The notes beneath the pieces are model-generated. The model was not told where the DNA came from. It did not search any database and saw only the letters and a program-made list of their open reading frames with translations. Shown one piece after another: positions 1 to 5,216 of a DNA stretch of 9,785 nt (position 1 is its first letter; every line of letters begins with the position of its first letter). Source of the DNA: QQUD01 sp039029915 (GTDB lineage: Bacteria > Chloroflexota > Anaerolineae > Promineifilales > Promineifilaceae); assembly GCA_039029915.1 (NCBI GenBank), contig JBCCFD010000307.1:1-9785 (forward strand). Direction: 5' to 3'. Position numbers and translations under genes: made by a program.

Positions 1-128
1 AAATTGCCGAACCTAACGACTCCATCCGAGAGCTATTTACCTACACCACCATTTTACTGACGATTAATGAAGCTGATTTATTGGCTGGTCAGTTGGATAA
101 GGCGTGGGTTTCATACCAATACACTTGA
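1..128 (+). CDS. C-terminal end of an unidentified protein (5' end outside window)
   Basis: Frame 3 is open from the left edge to a TGA at 126-128, giving 41 residues that end in QLDKAWVSYQYT. The other two + frames close within the first 60 bases, so this is the only frame that can enter from upstream. The peptide contains a hydrophobic stretch (TTILLTINEADLLAG). I recognise no family in it. Its stop lies 6 bases before the start of the DUF3592-like gene, so the two are probably co-transcribed. Because the fragment is short, it could also be chance open sequence. Confidence 0.42.
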   Translation, partial: IAEPNDSIRELFTYTTILLTINEADLLAGQLDKAWVSYQYT

Positions 129-134
129 TTTTTT

Positions 135-623
135 ATGGATGCCTTTGAATTTTTTTTCATTCGTTTTTTTATCAGGCTCCTGCTAATTTATCCGCTTTAC
201 AAATTCGTTCAGATGGGTGCTTGGTGGTTTCAATTACGCTCGTTTAAAACAACCGCAGGAATAGTCGTCAGTGATGGAATAAAAAAGTTTCATTATTATC
301 ACAAAGGGTGGAAGCATTTTCTCTATCGTGAACAGCTAGAGTATCAATATTTTGTTGATGAAAAAAAATATTTAGCACATTCAATTTCTAAAGTGGATGA
401 TCACTTTCTACGCTGGAATAGAAGTGGGCGGGGAAAACGAAATGCCGAATATTGGAACAACCTTTACCCAAAAGGAAAAACTGTCAAAGTTTATTATGAT
501 CCTAAAAACCCTGAAAGAGCCTATCTGTTTAAAACTATCTTTGATAAGAATACGGCCGTAATGTTTGCCATTTGGCTGGCATTTGAGCTGTTTTTACGCT
601 TAGCTATACTATTCAATTCGTGA
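135..623 (+). CDS. Small membrane protein, DUF3592-like
   Basis: The product is 162 residues. An N-terminal hydrophobic segment (about residues 5-32, rich in Phe, Leu and Trp) and a C-terminal one (about 138-160) flank a hydrophilic central part. That part holds TAGIVVSDGIKK (40-51), EYQYFVDEKKY (69-79) and, at 111-131, a YPKGKTVKVYYDP motif followed by NPERAYL. A two-helix frame around a TxGxV...Y.Y.V...YPvGk.V.VyYdP.nP core is typical of DUF3592 proteins, whose function is unknown. No Shine-Dalgarno precedes the ATG, so expression may rely on coupling to the gene ending 6 bases upstream. Its base composition is clearly more AT-rich than that of the other genes here, with long A and T runs, which may mean more recent acquisition or weaker constraint. 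The family call rests on the motif pattern only. Confidence 0.75.
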   Translation: MDAFEFFFIRFFIRLLLIYPLYKFVQMGAWWFQLRSFKTTAGIVVSDGIKKFHYYHKGWKHFLYREQLEYQYFVDEKKYLAHSISKVDDHFLRWNRSGRGKRNAEYWNNLYPKGKTVKVYYDPKNPERAYLFKTIFDKNTAVMFAIWLAFELFLRLAILFNS

Positions 624-629
624 ATTTAT

Positions 630-678
630 AAAAAGCCTGTTGAAGTCAGGGTAGGCACCACTGCGACTTCGACAGGCT
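630..678 (-). terminator. Rho-independent terminator of the DAHP synthase gene, built from the REP-like hairpin
   Basis: Positions 634-646 (AGCCTGTTGAAGT) pair with 666-678 (ACTTCGACAGGCT) over 13 positions, with one G-U-type pair and a 19-base loop. Read on the minus strand, the stem is followed directly by TTTTTATAAATT (from 634 downward), the classical GC stem plus U-run. It lies about 50 bases past the stop codon of the minus-strand chorismate mutase/DAHP synthase gene. On the plus strand the stem has no T-run, so it would serve the DUF3592-like gene less well. Confidence 0.62.
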
Positions 679-689
679 CAGCCTCCGTT
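656..689 (+). repeat. REP-like intergenic repeat, copy 1
   Basis: This 34-base block contains the core CACTGCGACTTCGACAGG and recurs at 5066-5099 with one difference (C682 versus T5092). Both copies lie outside genes and in the same orientation. In each, a partly complementary CCTGT(T/C)GAAG arm lies 25-35 bases upstream, so each copy forms the 3' side of a hairpin, as REP/BIME elements do. Repeats with a TTCGACAGGCTCAG core are, from memory, common between genes in many environmental bacterial genomes. No transposase is visible in this window. Confidence 0.7.
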
Positions 690-729
690 TCCAGCTTTAA
701 CTCATTGGCAGCAAACCAATCTCAGATTT

Positions 730-1833
730 CTAGAACTCATACACCTCATGACGAGCAGCACTGAGCTTCTTGTCGTAGCCCACTTTTTCGAGGTAATCAT
801 CAAACTGGTCAAAGTCCATCTGCTGTTTTTGATCAGACAGGGCCACGGCCGGGTGAGGATGCACCTCCACCATAATGCCGTCGGCGCCTACTGCCAGCCC
901 GGCTTTGGTTAAGGGCACCAGCAAATCGCGGCGGCCGCCTGAATGCGTTGCATCAACAATCACGGGAAGATGGGTTTCTAATTTCGCCAGCGCGACCGCA
1001 CTGACATCAAGCGTATTGCGCGTGTATTTTTCGTAGGTGCGGATACCTCGTTCACATAGAATCACGTTGGGGTTGCCTTCGCTCATCACGTACTCAGCCC
1101 CCATAATCCACTCTTCGATGGTGCCTGATAAACCCCGCTTGAGCAATACCGGACGATCTGATTTACCGACCTCTTTCAGCAGCGGGAAGTTTTGACTGTT
1201 ACGGGCCCCAATTTGCAGGACATCCACATACTCTAAACAGATATCAATATCTCGTGGGTCCATAATCTCAGCTATAAAATAAAGGTTGTGTTTGTCACAA
1301 GCTGCACGAGCCCACTTCAACGCCTCAAGACCAACGCCTTGGAAGCTATATGGATTCGTGCGCGGTTTAAATGCCCCACCTCTAAACAGCCGCACCCCAC
1401 GGCTCGCGGCCTGCGCTGCAACCATAGAGACTTGTTCTTCAGATTCAATAGCGCAAGGGCCAGCAATTAAAACAGGTGAGTTTTTACCACCAACGGGCAC
1501 GTCCCCCACCATAACAACGGTATCTTCGCGCCCTTCTTTACTGTAAAGAAATTTTGGCTTTTCTTTGGAAATACCGGATTGCATGCTGGCTTGAAAAATG
1601 CGCTTGAAGATGTCTTTAATCGTTGCGTCATCAAAGGGGCCTTTGTTAGCATCAGAAATAACGTGCAGCATGTCCAGTTCCCGCTTGGGATCGTACACTT
1701 GAGAGCCCATGCTGGATTGAATACGGCCGATTTCATGTGAAATCTCTGCCCGCTGGCTCAGCAACTCCAACAACTCCAAATTAATAGCGTCAATCTTTTG
1801 GCGCAGTTCGGCGATTTTTTCAAGTTCGGTCAT
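730..1833 (-). CDS. aroF: Bifunctional chorismate mutase (AroQ type) / 3-deoxy-7-phosphoheptulonate synthase
   Basis: DAHP synthase condenses phosphoenolpyruvate with erythrose 4-phosphate to start the shikimate pathway. The fused chorismate mutase makes prephenate and often acts as the allosteric sensor. The product is 367 residues, close to the Bacillus-type fusion (about 358). Residues 1-85 are the AroQ helical domain (R11, R28 and R37 at expected active-site positions). Residues about 95-360 are the type I-beta DAHP synthase barrel. Visible motifs are AGPCAIES (C127 metal ligand), RGGAFKPRTNPYSFQG (151-166), LLKRG (230-234), CERGIRTYE (260-268), DATHSGG (294-300, H297), MVEVHPHP (321-328, E323) and ALSD (D334). 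The ATG at 1831-1833 is chosen because TGGAGGA sits 5 bases upstream of it. An in-frame upstream ATG would add 29 residues unlike the family. A terminator follows at 630-678. Confidence 0.95.
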   Translation of the reverse strand: MTELEKIAELRQKIDAINLELLELLSQRAEISHEIGRIQSSMGSQVYDPKRELDMLHVISDANKGPFDDATIKDIFKRIFQASMQSGISKEKPKFLYSKEGREDTVVMVGDVPVGGKNSPVLIAGPCAIESEEQVSMVAAQAASRGVRLFRGGAFKPRTNPYSFQGVGLEALKWARAACDKHNLYFIAEIMDPRDIDICLEYVDVLQIGARNSQNFPLLKEVGKSDRPVLLKRGLSGTIEEWIMGAEYVMSEGNPNVILCERGIRTYEKYTRNTLDVSAVALAKLETHLPVIVDATHSGGRRDLLVPLTKAGLAVGADGIMVEVHPHPAVALSDQKQQMDFDQFDDYLEKVGYDKKLSAARHEVYEF

Positions 1834-1838
1834 GATTT

Positions 1839-1845
1839 TCCTCCA
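1839..1845 (-). promoter_or_regulatory. Ribosome binding site fixing the start of the chorismate mutase/DAHP synthase gene
   Basis: On the minus strand TGGAGGA is followed by AAATC and the ATG at 1833-1831, a strong Shine-Dalgarno at normal spacing. It begins one base after the foot of the hairpin at 1847-1890. Confidence 0.8.
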
Positions 1846-1846
1846 G

Positions 1847-1890
1847 AATAGCTTTAGGCTATGAGCAACAAGCTGTAGGCCTAGGCTATT
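1847..1890 (-). promoter_or_regulatory. Hairpin abutting the DAHP synthase ribosome binding site
   Basis: Positions 1847-1852 (AATAGC) pair with 1885-1890 (GCTATT), and 1855-1859 (TAGGC) pair with 1879-1883 (GCCTA). A small asymmetric bulge separates the two helices, and AGC/GCT (1864-1866 with 1872-1874) gives a further short helix towards the tip. In the minus-strand transcript the hairpin ends one base before TGGAGGA. It has no U-run, so it is not a terminator. It could modulate ribosome access or protect the 5' end. The pairing is visible; the role is inference. Confidence 0.4.
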
Positions 1891-1907
1891 ACTATTTTTG
1901 TGGCAAA

Positions 1908-1949
1908 AGCTGCGACACACTAATTTTGACGGGTAGATTTGTCACAGCT
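1908..1949 (-). promoter_or_regulatory. Terminator-like hairpin in the DAHP synthase leader
   Basis: On the minus strand AGCTGTGACA (1949-1940) can pair with TGTCGCAGCT (1917-1908) over 10 positions including one G-U, followed directly by TTTTG. It lies about 75 bases before the start codon. It might stop read-through from the nitroreductase gene or act as an attenuator. The 22-base loop and only four T residues make either role uncertain. Confidence 0.3.
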
Positions 1950-2119
1950 TCAAGTCGCCCTAGCCAACGCCATATCCGTCAAATCTCGTCGGTTGAACGA
2001 CTTGTTTATGCGGTACTTCTCTGCTTTGCGGGATTGTATAGGGAGTTTAAGATTTGGGGAATGGGCAGAATCTACAAAATTTTGGGGCGAAAAGGATTAC
2101 TTTGGAAATGATTCTTAGG

Positions 2120-2178
2120 CAGATTGGACCAATTTTTGAGCCTATCGAGGATACCGACGATTAAATTGATCCAATCTG
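2120..2178 (-). terminator. Inverted repeat just downstream of the nitroreductase gene
   Basis: Arms 2120-2135 (CAGATTGGACCAATTT) and 2163-2178 (AAATTGATCCAATCTG) match at 15 of 16 positions, the exception being a G-U-type pair, with a 27-base spacer. The repeat begins 10 bases past the minus-strand stop codon, where a terminator is expected. No U-run follows, so it may be a processing or stability hairpin, or a remnant of a mobile repeat. Confidence 0.4.
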
Positions 2179-2188
2179 ACCGCTTAGC

Positions 2189-2941
2189 TTATTCAAACAC
2201 AAAGCCCAGCTCTTCCAGCTCGGGACGCAAATTGAGGCGGCGCGGGCTTTTGAGCTGATTGGCGATGGGGCCGCTCCAAGCTGACTCATGCAGATTGCGC
2301 GCTTTGCCGTAAAAGTCGGCCATCGTTTGATTATAGGCTTCAATTTGGGGAACGGGTGAGCTGGTGTTGTACTGCTCATGGTGAATAATGACGCTTTCAT
2401 CTAAGCGGGGTTTGACAGTTGGCACGCGGTCCCAGTCGGGCCAGCCAATGCACATGCCGTAAACGACGTAGACGCCTTTGGGGAAACCCAGCAGTTCAGC
2501 TACCTGTTTAGGATGATTTCGCATCGCCCCAATCATAACGGCCCCCATACCCAAAGATTCAACGGCCGTATTCACACTCATGCCCACCAGCGCCGCATCC
2601 ACCGTTGAGACAATGGTAGATTCCAGCCCTTTAACATGCTTTTCTCCGTGCATCTCGCACGCCACGTCTAAGCGTGATAAATCAGCACAAAAGGCAAAAA
2701 AGACGGGGCATGTTTCCACGTGCTTTTGATTACCAGCCAGTACGGCTAGCTTTTTCTTTGTTTCGGGATTGCGCACCACCATGATGGAATACGTTTGGCG
2801 ATTACTGCTGGTGGGGGATTGACGAGCAGCGTTCAAAATGGTGCGTACGGCTTCGTCTGATACAGGTTCATCTTTAAAAAATCGGACCGTTCGATGGTTG
2901 CTGAGGGTGTCGATAACGGCCGTTTCGGTGTGTGTGTTCAT
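2189..2941 (-). CDS. NfsA/NfrA-like FMN-dependent NAD(P)H nitroreductase
   Basis: Members of this family reduce nitroaromatics, quinones, flavins or azo compounds in the cytoplasm using tightly bound FMN and NAD(P)H. The product is 250 residues (E. coli NfsA has 240). FMN-binding motifs are NHRTVRFF (15-22) and QSPTSSNRQTYS (41-52). The helix ESLGMGAVMIGAMRN (128-142), GMCIGWP (162-168) and the KPRL...HHEQY segment (177-191) mark the NfsA/FRP branch, as does the C-terminal LEELGF. The start is supported by AGAGG at 2951-2947, five bases before the ATG. The gene is divergent from the ABC-F gene, and the shared 224-base intergenic region carries repeated boxes that could be an operator. The physiological substrate cannot be told from sequence. 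It carries two ACGGCCGT octamers. Confidence 0.9.
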   Translation of the reverse strand: MNTHTETAVIDTLSNHRTVRFFKDEPVSDEAVRTILNAARQSPTSSNRQTYSIMVVRNPETKKKLAVLAGNQKHVETCPVFFAFCADLSRLDVACEMHGEKHVKGLESTIVSTVDAALVGMSVNTAVESLGMGAVMIGAMRNHPKQVAELLGFPKGVYVVYGMCIGWPDWDRVPTVKPRLDESVIIHHEQYNTSSPVPQIEAYNQTMADFYGKARNLHESAWSGPIANQLKSPRRLNLRPELEELGFVFE

Positions 2942-3010
2942 AGATACCTCTGAGGGAATTGGTTATTTAATGTATGGTTGTAAGGTTGCAAAGTTACCAT
3001 CGTAAACCAA

Positions 3011-3067
3011 AAGTATACTGATCATTTTCAAAACTGACCTACAGAAAAATTGACAAACTGATATACT
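3011..3067. promoter_or_regulatory. Repeated boxes in the divergent nitroreductase/ABC-F promoter region
   Basis: AAGTATACTGAT (3011-3022), with the perfect 8-base palindrome AGTATACT, is mirrored by ACTGATATACTT (3057-3068). A third related box, AAACTGACCTAC (3031-3042), is a direct repeat of AAACTGATATAC (3055-3066), 10 of 12 identical at 24-base spacing. TATACT hexamers resembling -10 elements face both ways (minus strand 3017-3012, plus strand 3062-3067). Repeated boxes overlapping divergent promoters next to a nitroreductase are often regulator sites, but no regulator gene is adjacent and the assignment is inference. Confidence 0.35.
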
Positions 3068-3078
3068 TCTCACAAATT
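3050..3078 (+). promoter_or_regulatory. Candidate promoter of the ABC-F gene
   Basis: A perfect -35 hexamer TTGACA (3050-3055) lies 17 bases before CAAATT (3073-3078), a poor -10 (3 of 6). Transcription would begin near 3085, leaving a leader of about 80 bases that contains the hairpin at 3095-3156. TATACT at 3062-3067 is a better -10 but has no -35 at proper spacing. Confidence 0.3.
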
Positions 3079-3094
3079 AAGCGTGTAACTTACC

Positions 3095-3156
3095 AGACCT
3101 GCCGTGATTCCATCATTTTTTCTAATTTGGAACAAACTCAACAGGTCTATTTTTTT
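3095..3156 (+). terminator. Attenuator-like hairpin with T-run in the ABC-F leader
   Basis: AGACCTG (3095-3101) pairs perfectly with CAGGTCT (3142-3148). Inside the 40-base loop TTCCA (3108-3112) pairs with TGGAA (3128-3132). The outer stem is followed by A and then seven T residues (3150-3156), immediately before the GAAGG ribosome site (3157-3161) and the ATG at 3166. A terminator placed between promoter and ribosome site is the arrangement of transcription attenuators. The stem is short (7 bp) and the loop long, so terminator strength is uncertain. Confidence 0.42.
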
Positions 3157-3165
3157 GAAGGTCAT

Positions 3166-4803
3166 ATGTTAACAATTACCGATTTAAACGTTTCCTACGG
3201 GGAACGTGTTTTATTTAAGGAAGTGAATCTCAAATTTCAACCCGGCAACTGCTACGGGCTTATCGGCCCCAATGGAGCTGGCAAATCAACGCTGCTTAAA
3301 GTGATTGCTGGAGAAATTGAGGCCAACAGCGGCTCCGTCTCGATTGGGAAAGGGGAACGCATCGCCCTGCTCAAGCAGGATCAGTTTGCTTTTGACGCGT
3401 ACGAAGTGCTTGAAACGGTCATCATGGGGCATGAGCGCCTCCACGCCGTGCAAACCGAACGGGACGCCCTTTACGCCAAGCCAGATTTTTCGGAAGAAGA
3501 TGGGTTAAAAGCGGCCAATTTAGAAGCGGAATTTGCAGATTTGGGGGGCTATGAGTCAGAATCAGAAGCGGCCGTTTTGCTGGAAAACTTGGGGATTGAT
3601 GACAGTTTGCACTATACCAAAATGAGCGAGCTCGAGGGGAGCATGAAGGTGCGCGTTCTACTAGCCCAAGCTCTGTTCGGTAATCCTGACATCCTCCTTC
3701 TTGATGAGCCAACGAATCAACTTGACATGGCTTCCATTCGCTGGCTGGAAGATTTTCTGTTTAACTTTGAAAATACCGTTATTGTTGTATCGCATGATCG
3801 TCACTTCCTAAATAACGTTTGTACTCACATTGCCGACCTTGATTTTCAAAAGATCAAGCTGTTTGTGGGCAACTATGATTTTTGGTACCAAGCCAGCCAA
3901 CTGGCCCAAACGCAAATGCGCAGCGATGCCAAGAAACGGCAAGACCGCATCAAGGAACTTGAGCAGTTTGTGCGCCGTTTTAGCGCCAATGCGTCAAAGT
4001 CCAAGCAGGCCACGGCCCGCAAAAATTTGATTGAAAAGCTATCCATTGATGAACTCCCCATCTCTTCTCGTCGCTTCCCGTATGTCGATTTCAGACCGGA
4101 CCGGCCAACTGGAAAAATCATTTTAGATGTTGAGGGGGTGGACAAAACGGTAGACGGCCGTCAACTGCTCACATCTTTCCGCATGGGCGTCCAGCAAGGG
4201 GATAAGATCGCCTTTATTGGGCCAAACGATCTCGTCAAAACCGTGTTGTTCAATATGCTCATCGGCGAAGAAGACCCAGACAGCGGTGAAATCAAGTGGG
4301 GCACGACCATCACCTCCTCCTACTTCCCCAAAGAGAATGACGACTTTTTTGATACGGATTTAACGATTTTGGAATGGTTACGGCCGTATTCCGCTCAAGA
4401 CAGTAGCGAAACCTTTGTCCGTGGTTATTTAGGTCGAATGCTCTTTTCGGGGGATGAAGTTTATAAGTCAACCCGCGTGCTGTCCGGGGGTGAGAAGGTG
4501 CGCTGCTTGCTTGCCAAGATGATGCTCAGCGGGGCCAATGTTTTAGTGATGGACGAGCCAACCAACCACCTCGACTTGGAAGCCATTACGGCCTTAAACG
4601 ACGGCCTGATTACCTTCCCTGGGGTCGTCCTTTTTGCCTCACACGACTATCAGTTCATCAACACCATCGCCAATCGCATTGTGGAAATTACGCCCAACGG
4701 CATCATCGATCGGCAGATGAATTTGGAAGAGTATTTGGCCAATGAGTCGGTTCAACAGCTGCGACAGGAATATTATCAAAACTCGAAGCTGGTTCGTATT
4801 TAG
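3166..4803 (+). CDS. ykpA: ABC-F family ATPase, YkpA/YbiT type (ribosome-associated translation factor)
   Basis: ABC-F proteins have two ABC domains and no membrane part; characterised members bind the ribosomal E site and free stalled ribosomes or give antibiotic resistance. The product is 545 residues. Domain 1 has GPNGAGKS (34-41), a degenerate signature MSELEGSMKVR (153-163), DEPTN (180-184) and SHD (209-211). The linker contains RRFSANASKSKQATARK (270-286), as in YbiT. Domain 2 has GPNDLVKT (352-359) in place of a normal Walker A, LSGGEKVR (439-446), DEPTN (463-467) and SHD (492-494). The tail ITPNGIIDRQMNLEEYL fits Bacillus YkpA. The altered signature 1 and Walker A 2 look like traits of this branch rather than damage, as I recall similar residues in YkpA/YbiT. 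ATG 3166 is preferred over TTG 3127 because GAAGG lies four bases upstream and the domain begins at once. Antibiotic resistance cannot be inferred; most YbiT/YkpA members are housekeeping. Confidence 0.93.
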   Translation: MLTITDLNVSYGERVLFKEVNLKFQPGNCYGLIGPNGAGKSTLLKVIAGEIEANSGSVSIGKGERIALLKQDQFAFDAYEVLETVIMGHERLHAVQTERDALYAKPDFSEEDGLKAANLEAEFADLGGYESESEAAVLLENLGIDDSLHYTKMSELEGSMKVRVLLAQALFGNPDILLLDEPTNQLDMASIRWLEDFLFNFENTVIVVSHDRHFLNNVCTHIADLDFQKIKLFVGNYDFWYQASQLAQTQMRSDAKKRQDRIKELEQFVRRFSANASKSKQATARKNLIEKLSIDELPISSRRFPYVDFRPDRPTGKIILDVEGVDKTVDGRQLLTSFRMGVQQGDKIAFIGPNDLVKTVLFNMLIGEEDPDSGEIKWGTTITSSYFPKENDDFFDTDLTILEWLRPYSAQDSSETFVRGYLGRMLFSGDEVYKSTRVLSGGEKVRCLLAKMMLSGANVLVMDEPTNHLDLEAITALNDGLITFPGVVLFASHDYQFINTIANRIVEITPNGIIDRQMNLEEYLANESVQQLRQEYYQNSKLVRI

Positions 4804-4900
4804 TTGAATAACTAGTGTATTTCATTTCAGTGAGAGCGGCGGCTGAGTGCCCCCGACCTTCACGGTTTTTCAGTGTTTGAAAAAGTGCACAAATATAGAA

Positions 4901-4966
4901 CGCTGATTTCGTTGATTTCGCTGATTTTCATCTGTTTTATCCGAGTAATCCGTCTCATCCGCGTTC
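4901..4966 (+). repeat. 9-base periodic repeat block
   Basis: Three units CGCTGATTT, CGTTGATTT, CGCTGATTT (4901-4927) are followed, after three bases, by four 9-base units TCTGTTTTA, TCCGAGTAA, TCCGTCTCA, TCCGCGTTC (4931-4966). From memory, similar intergenic blocks of the form ATCCGTGTAATCCGTGTTC are scattered through many unrelated environmental bacterial genomes; their origin and function are unclear to me. Confidence 0.6.
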
Positions 4967-4975
4967 CATTTAGAG

Positions 4976-5003
4976 AATAACCGAACCTTTTTTGGTTATT
5001 TTT
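4976..5003 (+). terminator. Weak terminator-like hairpin
   Basis: AATAACC (4976-4982) pairs with GGTTATT (4994-5000) around an 11-base loop and is followed by TTTCCTTTT. It lies 173 bases past the ABC-F stop and inside the candidate MITE. The stem has only two G-C pairs, so it would be a weak terminator at best. Confidence 0.28.
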
Positions 5004-5039
5004 CCTTTTACTGAAAAACCGTGCCCCGAGCTTGTCGTG

Positions 5040-5099
5040 GGGCCTGTCGAAGCCATAGCGGTTTCCACCACTGCGACTTCGACAGGCTCAGTCTCCGTT
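5040..5099 (+). repeat. REP-like intergenic repeat, copy 2, with hairpin
   Basis: Positions 5066-5099 repeat 656-689 with 33 of 34 bases identical. The hairpin arms are 5040-5052 (GGGCCTGTCGAAG) and 5077-5089 (CTTCGACAGGCTC), 13 pairs with one G-U-type pair and a 24-base loop. Unlike copy 1, neither side has a T-run, so this copy is not an evident terminator. Just upstream GAGCTTGTCG (5028-5037) looks like part of a further degenerate arm. Confidence 0.7.
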
Positions 5100-5184
5100 A
5101 CAATATTTCCCAATTGAACCACTCCCCCAAATTACCAAATTCACAAAATAACCCCCTAAAAAATTAAAATATTCAAAAAACAAG

Positions 5185-5206
5185 GCCAATTTCCTACGAA
5201 ATCGGC
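5185..5206. promoter_or_regulatory. Palindrome upstream of the Lrp/AsnC-type gene, candidate operator
   Basis: GCC-A-ATTTC-CTAC-GAAAT-C-GGC is a 22-base palindrome with one mismatched pair, ending 10 bases before the -35 hexamer. Its centre lies about 56 bases upstream of the predicted transcription start. Lrp/AsnC proteins bind imperfect palindromes and usually regulate their own gene, so this is a reasonable autoregulatory site. A weaker TTTC-N4-GAA match occurs at 5779-5789, ahead of the transporter genes. Confidence 0.45.
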
Positions 5207-5216
5207 AAAACGACTC

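Larger units (their letters stand above)
1834..2188. other. 355-base gene-free stretch between the nitroreductase and DAHP synthase genes
   Basis: No convincing gene lies here; a 61-codon plus-strand frame starting with TTG at 1926 has no ribosome site and no recognisable sequence. On the minus strand the stretch is the leader of the DAHP synthase gene. It carries a hairpin touching the ribosome site (1847-1890), a terminator-like hairpin (1908-1949) and a 16-base inverted repeat just past the nitroreductase stop (2120-2178). Further short inverted pairs are AGATTTG 1935-1941 with CAAATCT 1980-1986, and CAAGTCG 1951-1957 with CGACTTG 1998-2004. I could not find a convincing -35/-10 pair for the DAHP synthase gene; the best -10 match is TACAAT on the minus strand at 2038-2033. 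Confidence 0.6.
4861..5023. mobile_element. Candidate MITE: 163 bases, 14-base terminal inverted repeats, 10-base target duplication
   Basis: The ends CACGGTTTTTCAGT (4861-4874) and ACTGAAAAACCGTG (5010-5023) are perfect inverted repeats. Directly outside them lie CCCCGACCTT (4851-4860) and CCCCGAGCTT (5024-5033), a 10-base direct repeat with one mismatch, as expected of an aged target-site duplication. The interior has no reading frame of note. It holds a short subterminal hairpin (TTTTTCA 4866-4872 with TGAAAAA 4878-4884), a block of 9-base units (4901-4966) and an AT-rich hairpin (4976-5000). The right-hand duplication is joined to the REP-like repeat, so the element may have landed in or beside it. 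No transposase is present; mobilisation in trans is inferred. Confidence 0.5.

Noticed and set aside
1286..1546. Open frames antisense or out of frame within the DAHP synthase, ABC-F and transporter genes
   Set aside because: They are shadows of clearly recognisable genes, have unlikely compositions and lack ribosome sites.
1834..1920. N-terminal extension of 29 residues on the chorismate mutase/DAHP synthase (upstream ATG at 1920)
   Set aside because: The strong TGGAGGA site fits the ATG at 1833, the chorismate mutase domain begins there, and the extra sequence covers hairpin-forming leader and resembles nothing in the family.
1926..2111. 61-codon plus-strand frame in the gap upstream of the DAHP synthase gene
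   Set aside because: It has a TTG start, no ribosome site, no recognisable protein features, and lies opposite the structured leader of the minus-strand gene.
3127..3165. TTG start giving 13 extra residues on the ABC-F protein
   Set aside because: No ribosome site precedes it, it lies within the leader hairpin, and the ATG at 3166 has GAAGG at suitable distance with the ABC domain starting immediately.
3570..4387. Possible restriction or recombination site function of individual CGGCCG motifs
   Set aside because: Single hexamers cannot be assigned a role from sequence; only the over-representation of the full octamer is reported.
3166..4803. Frameshift or pseudogene status suggested by the broken Walker A in domain 2
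   Set aside because: The frame is intact over the full family length, all other motifs of domain 2 are perfect, and similar changes are recalled in the YkpA branch.
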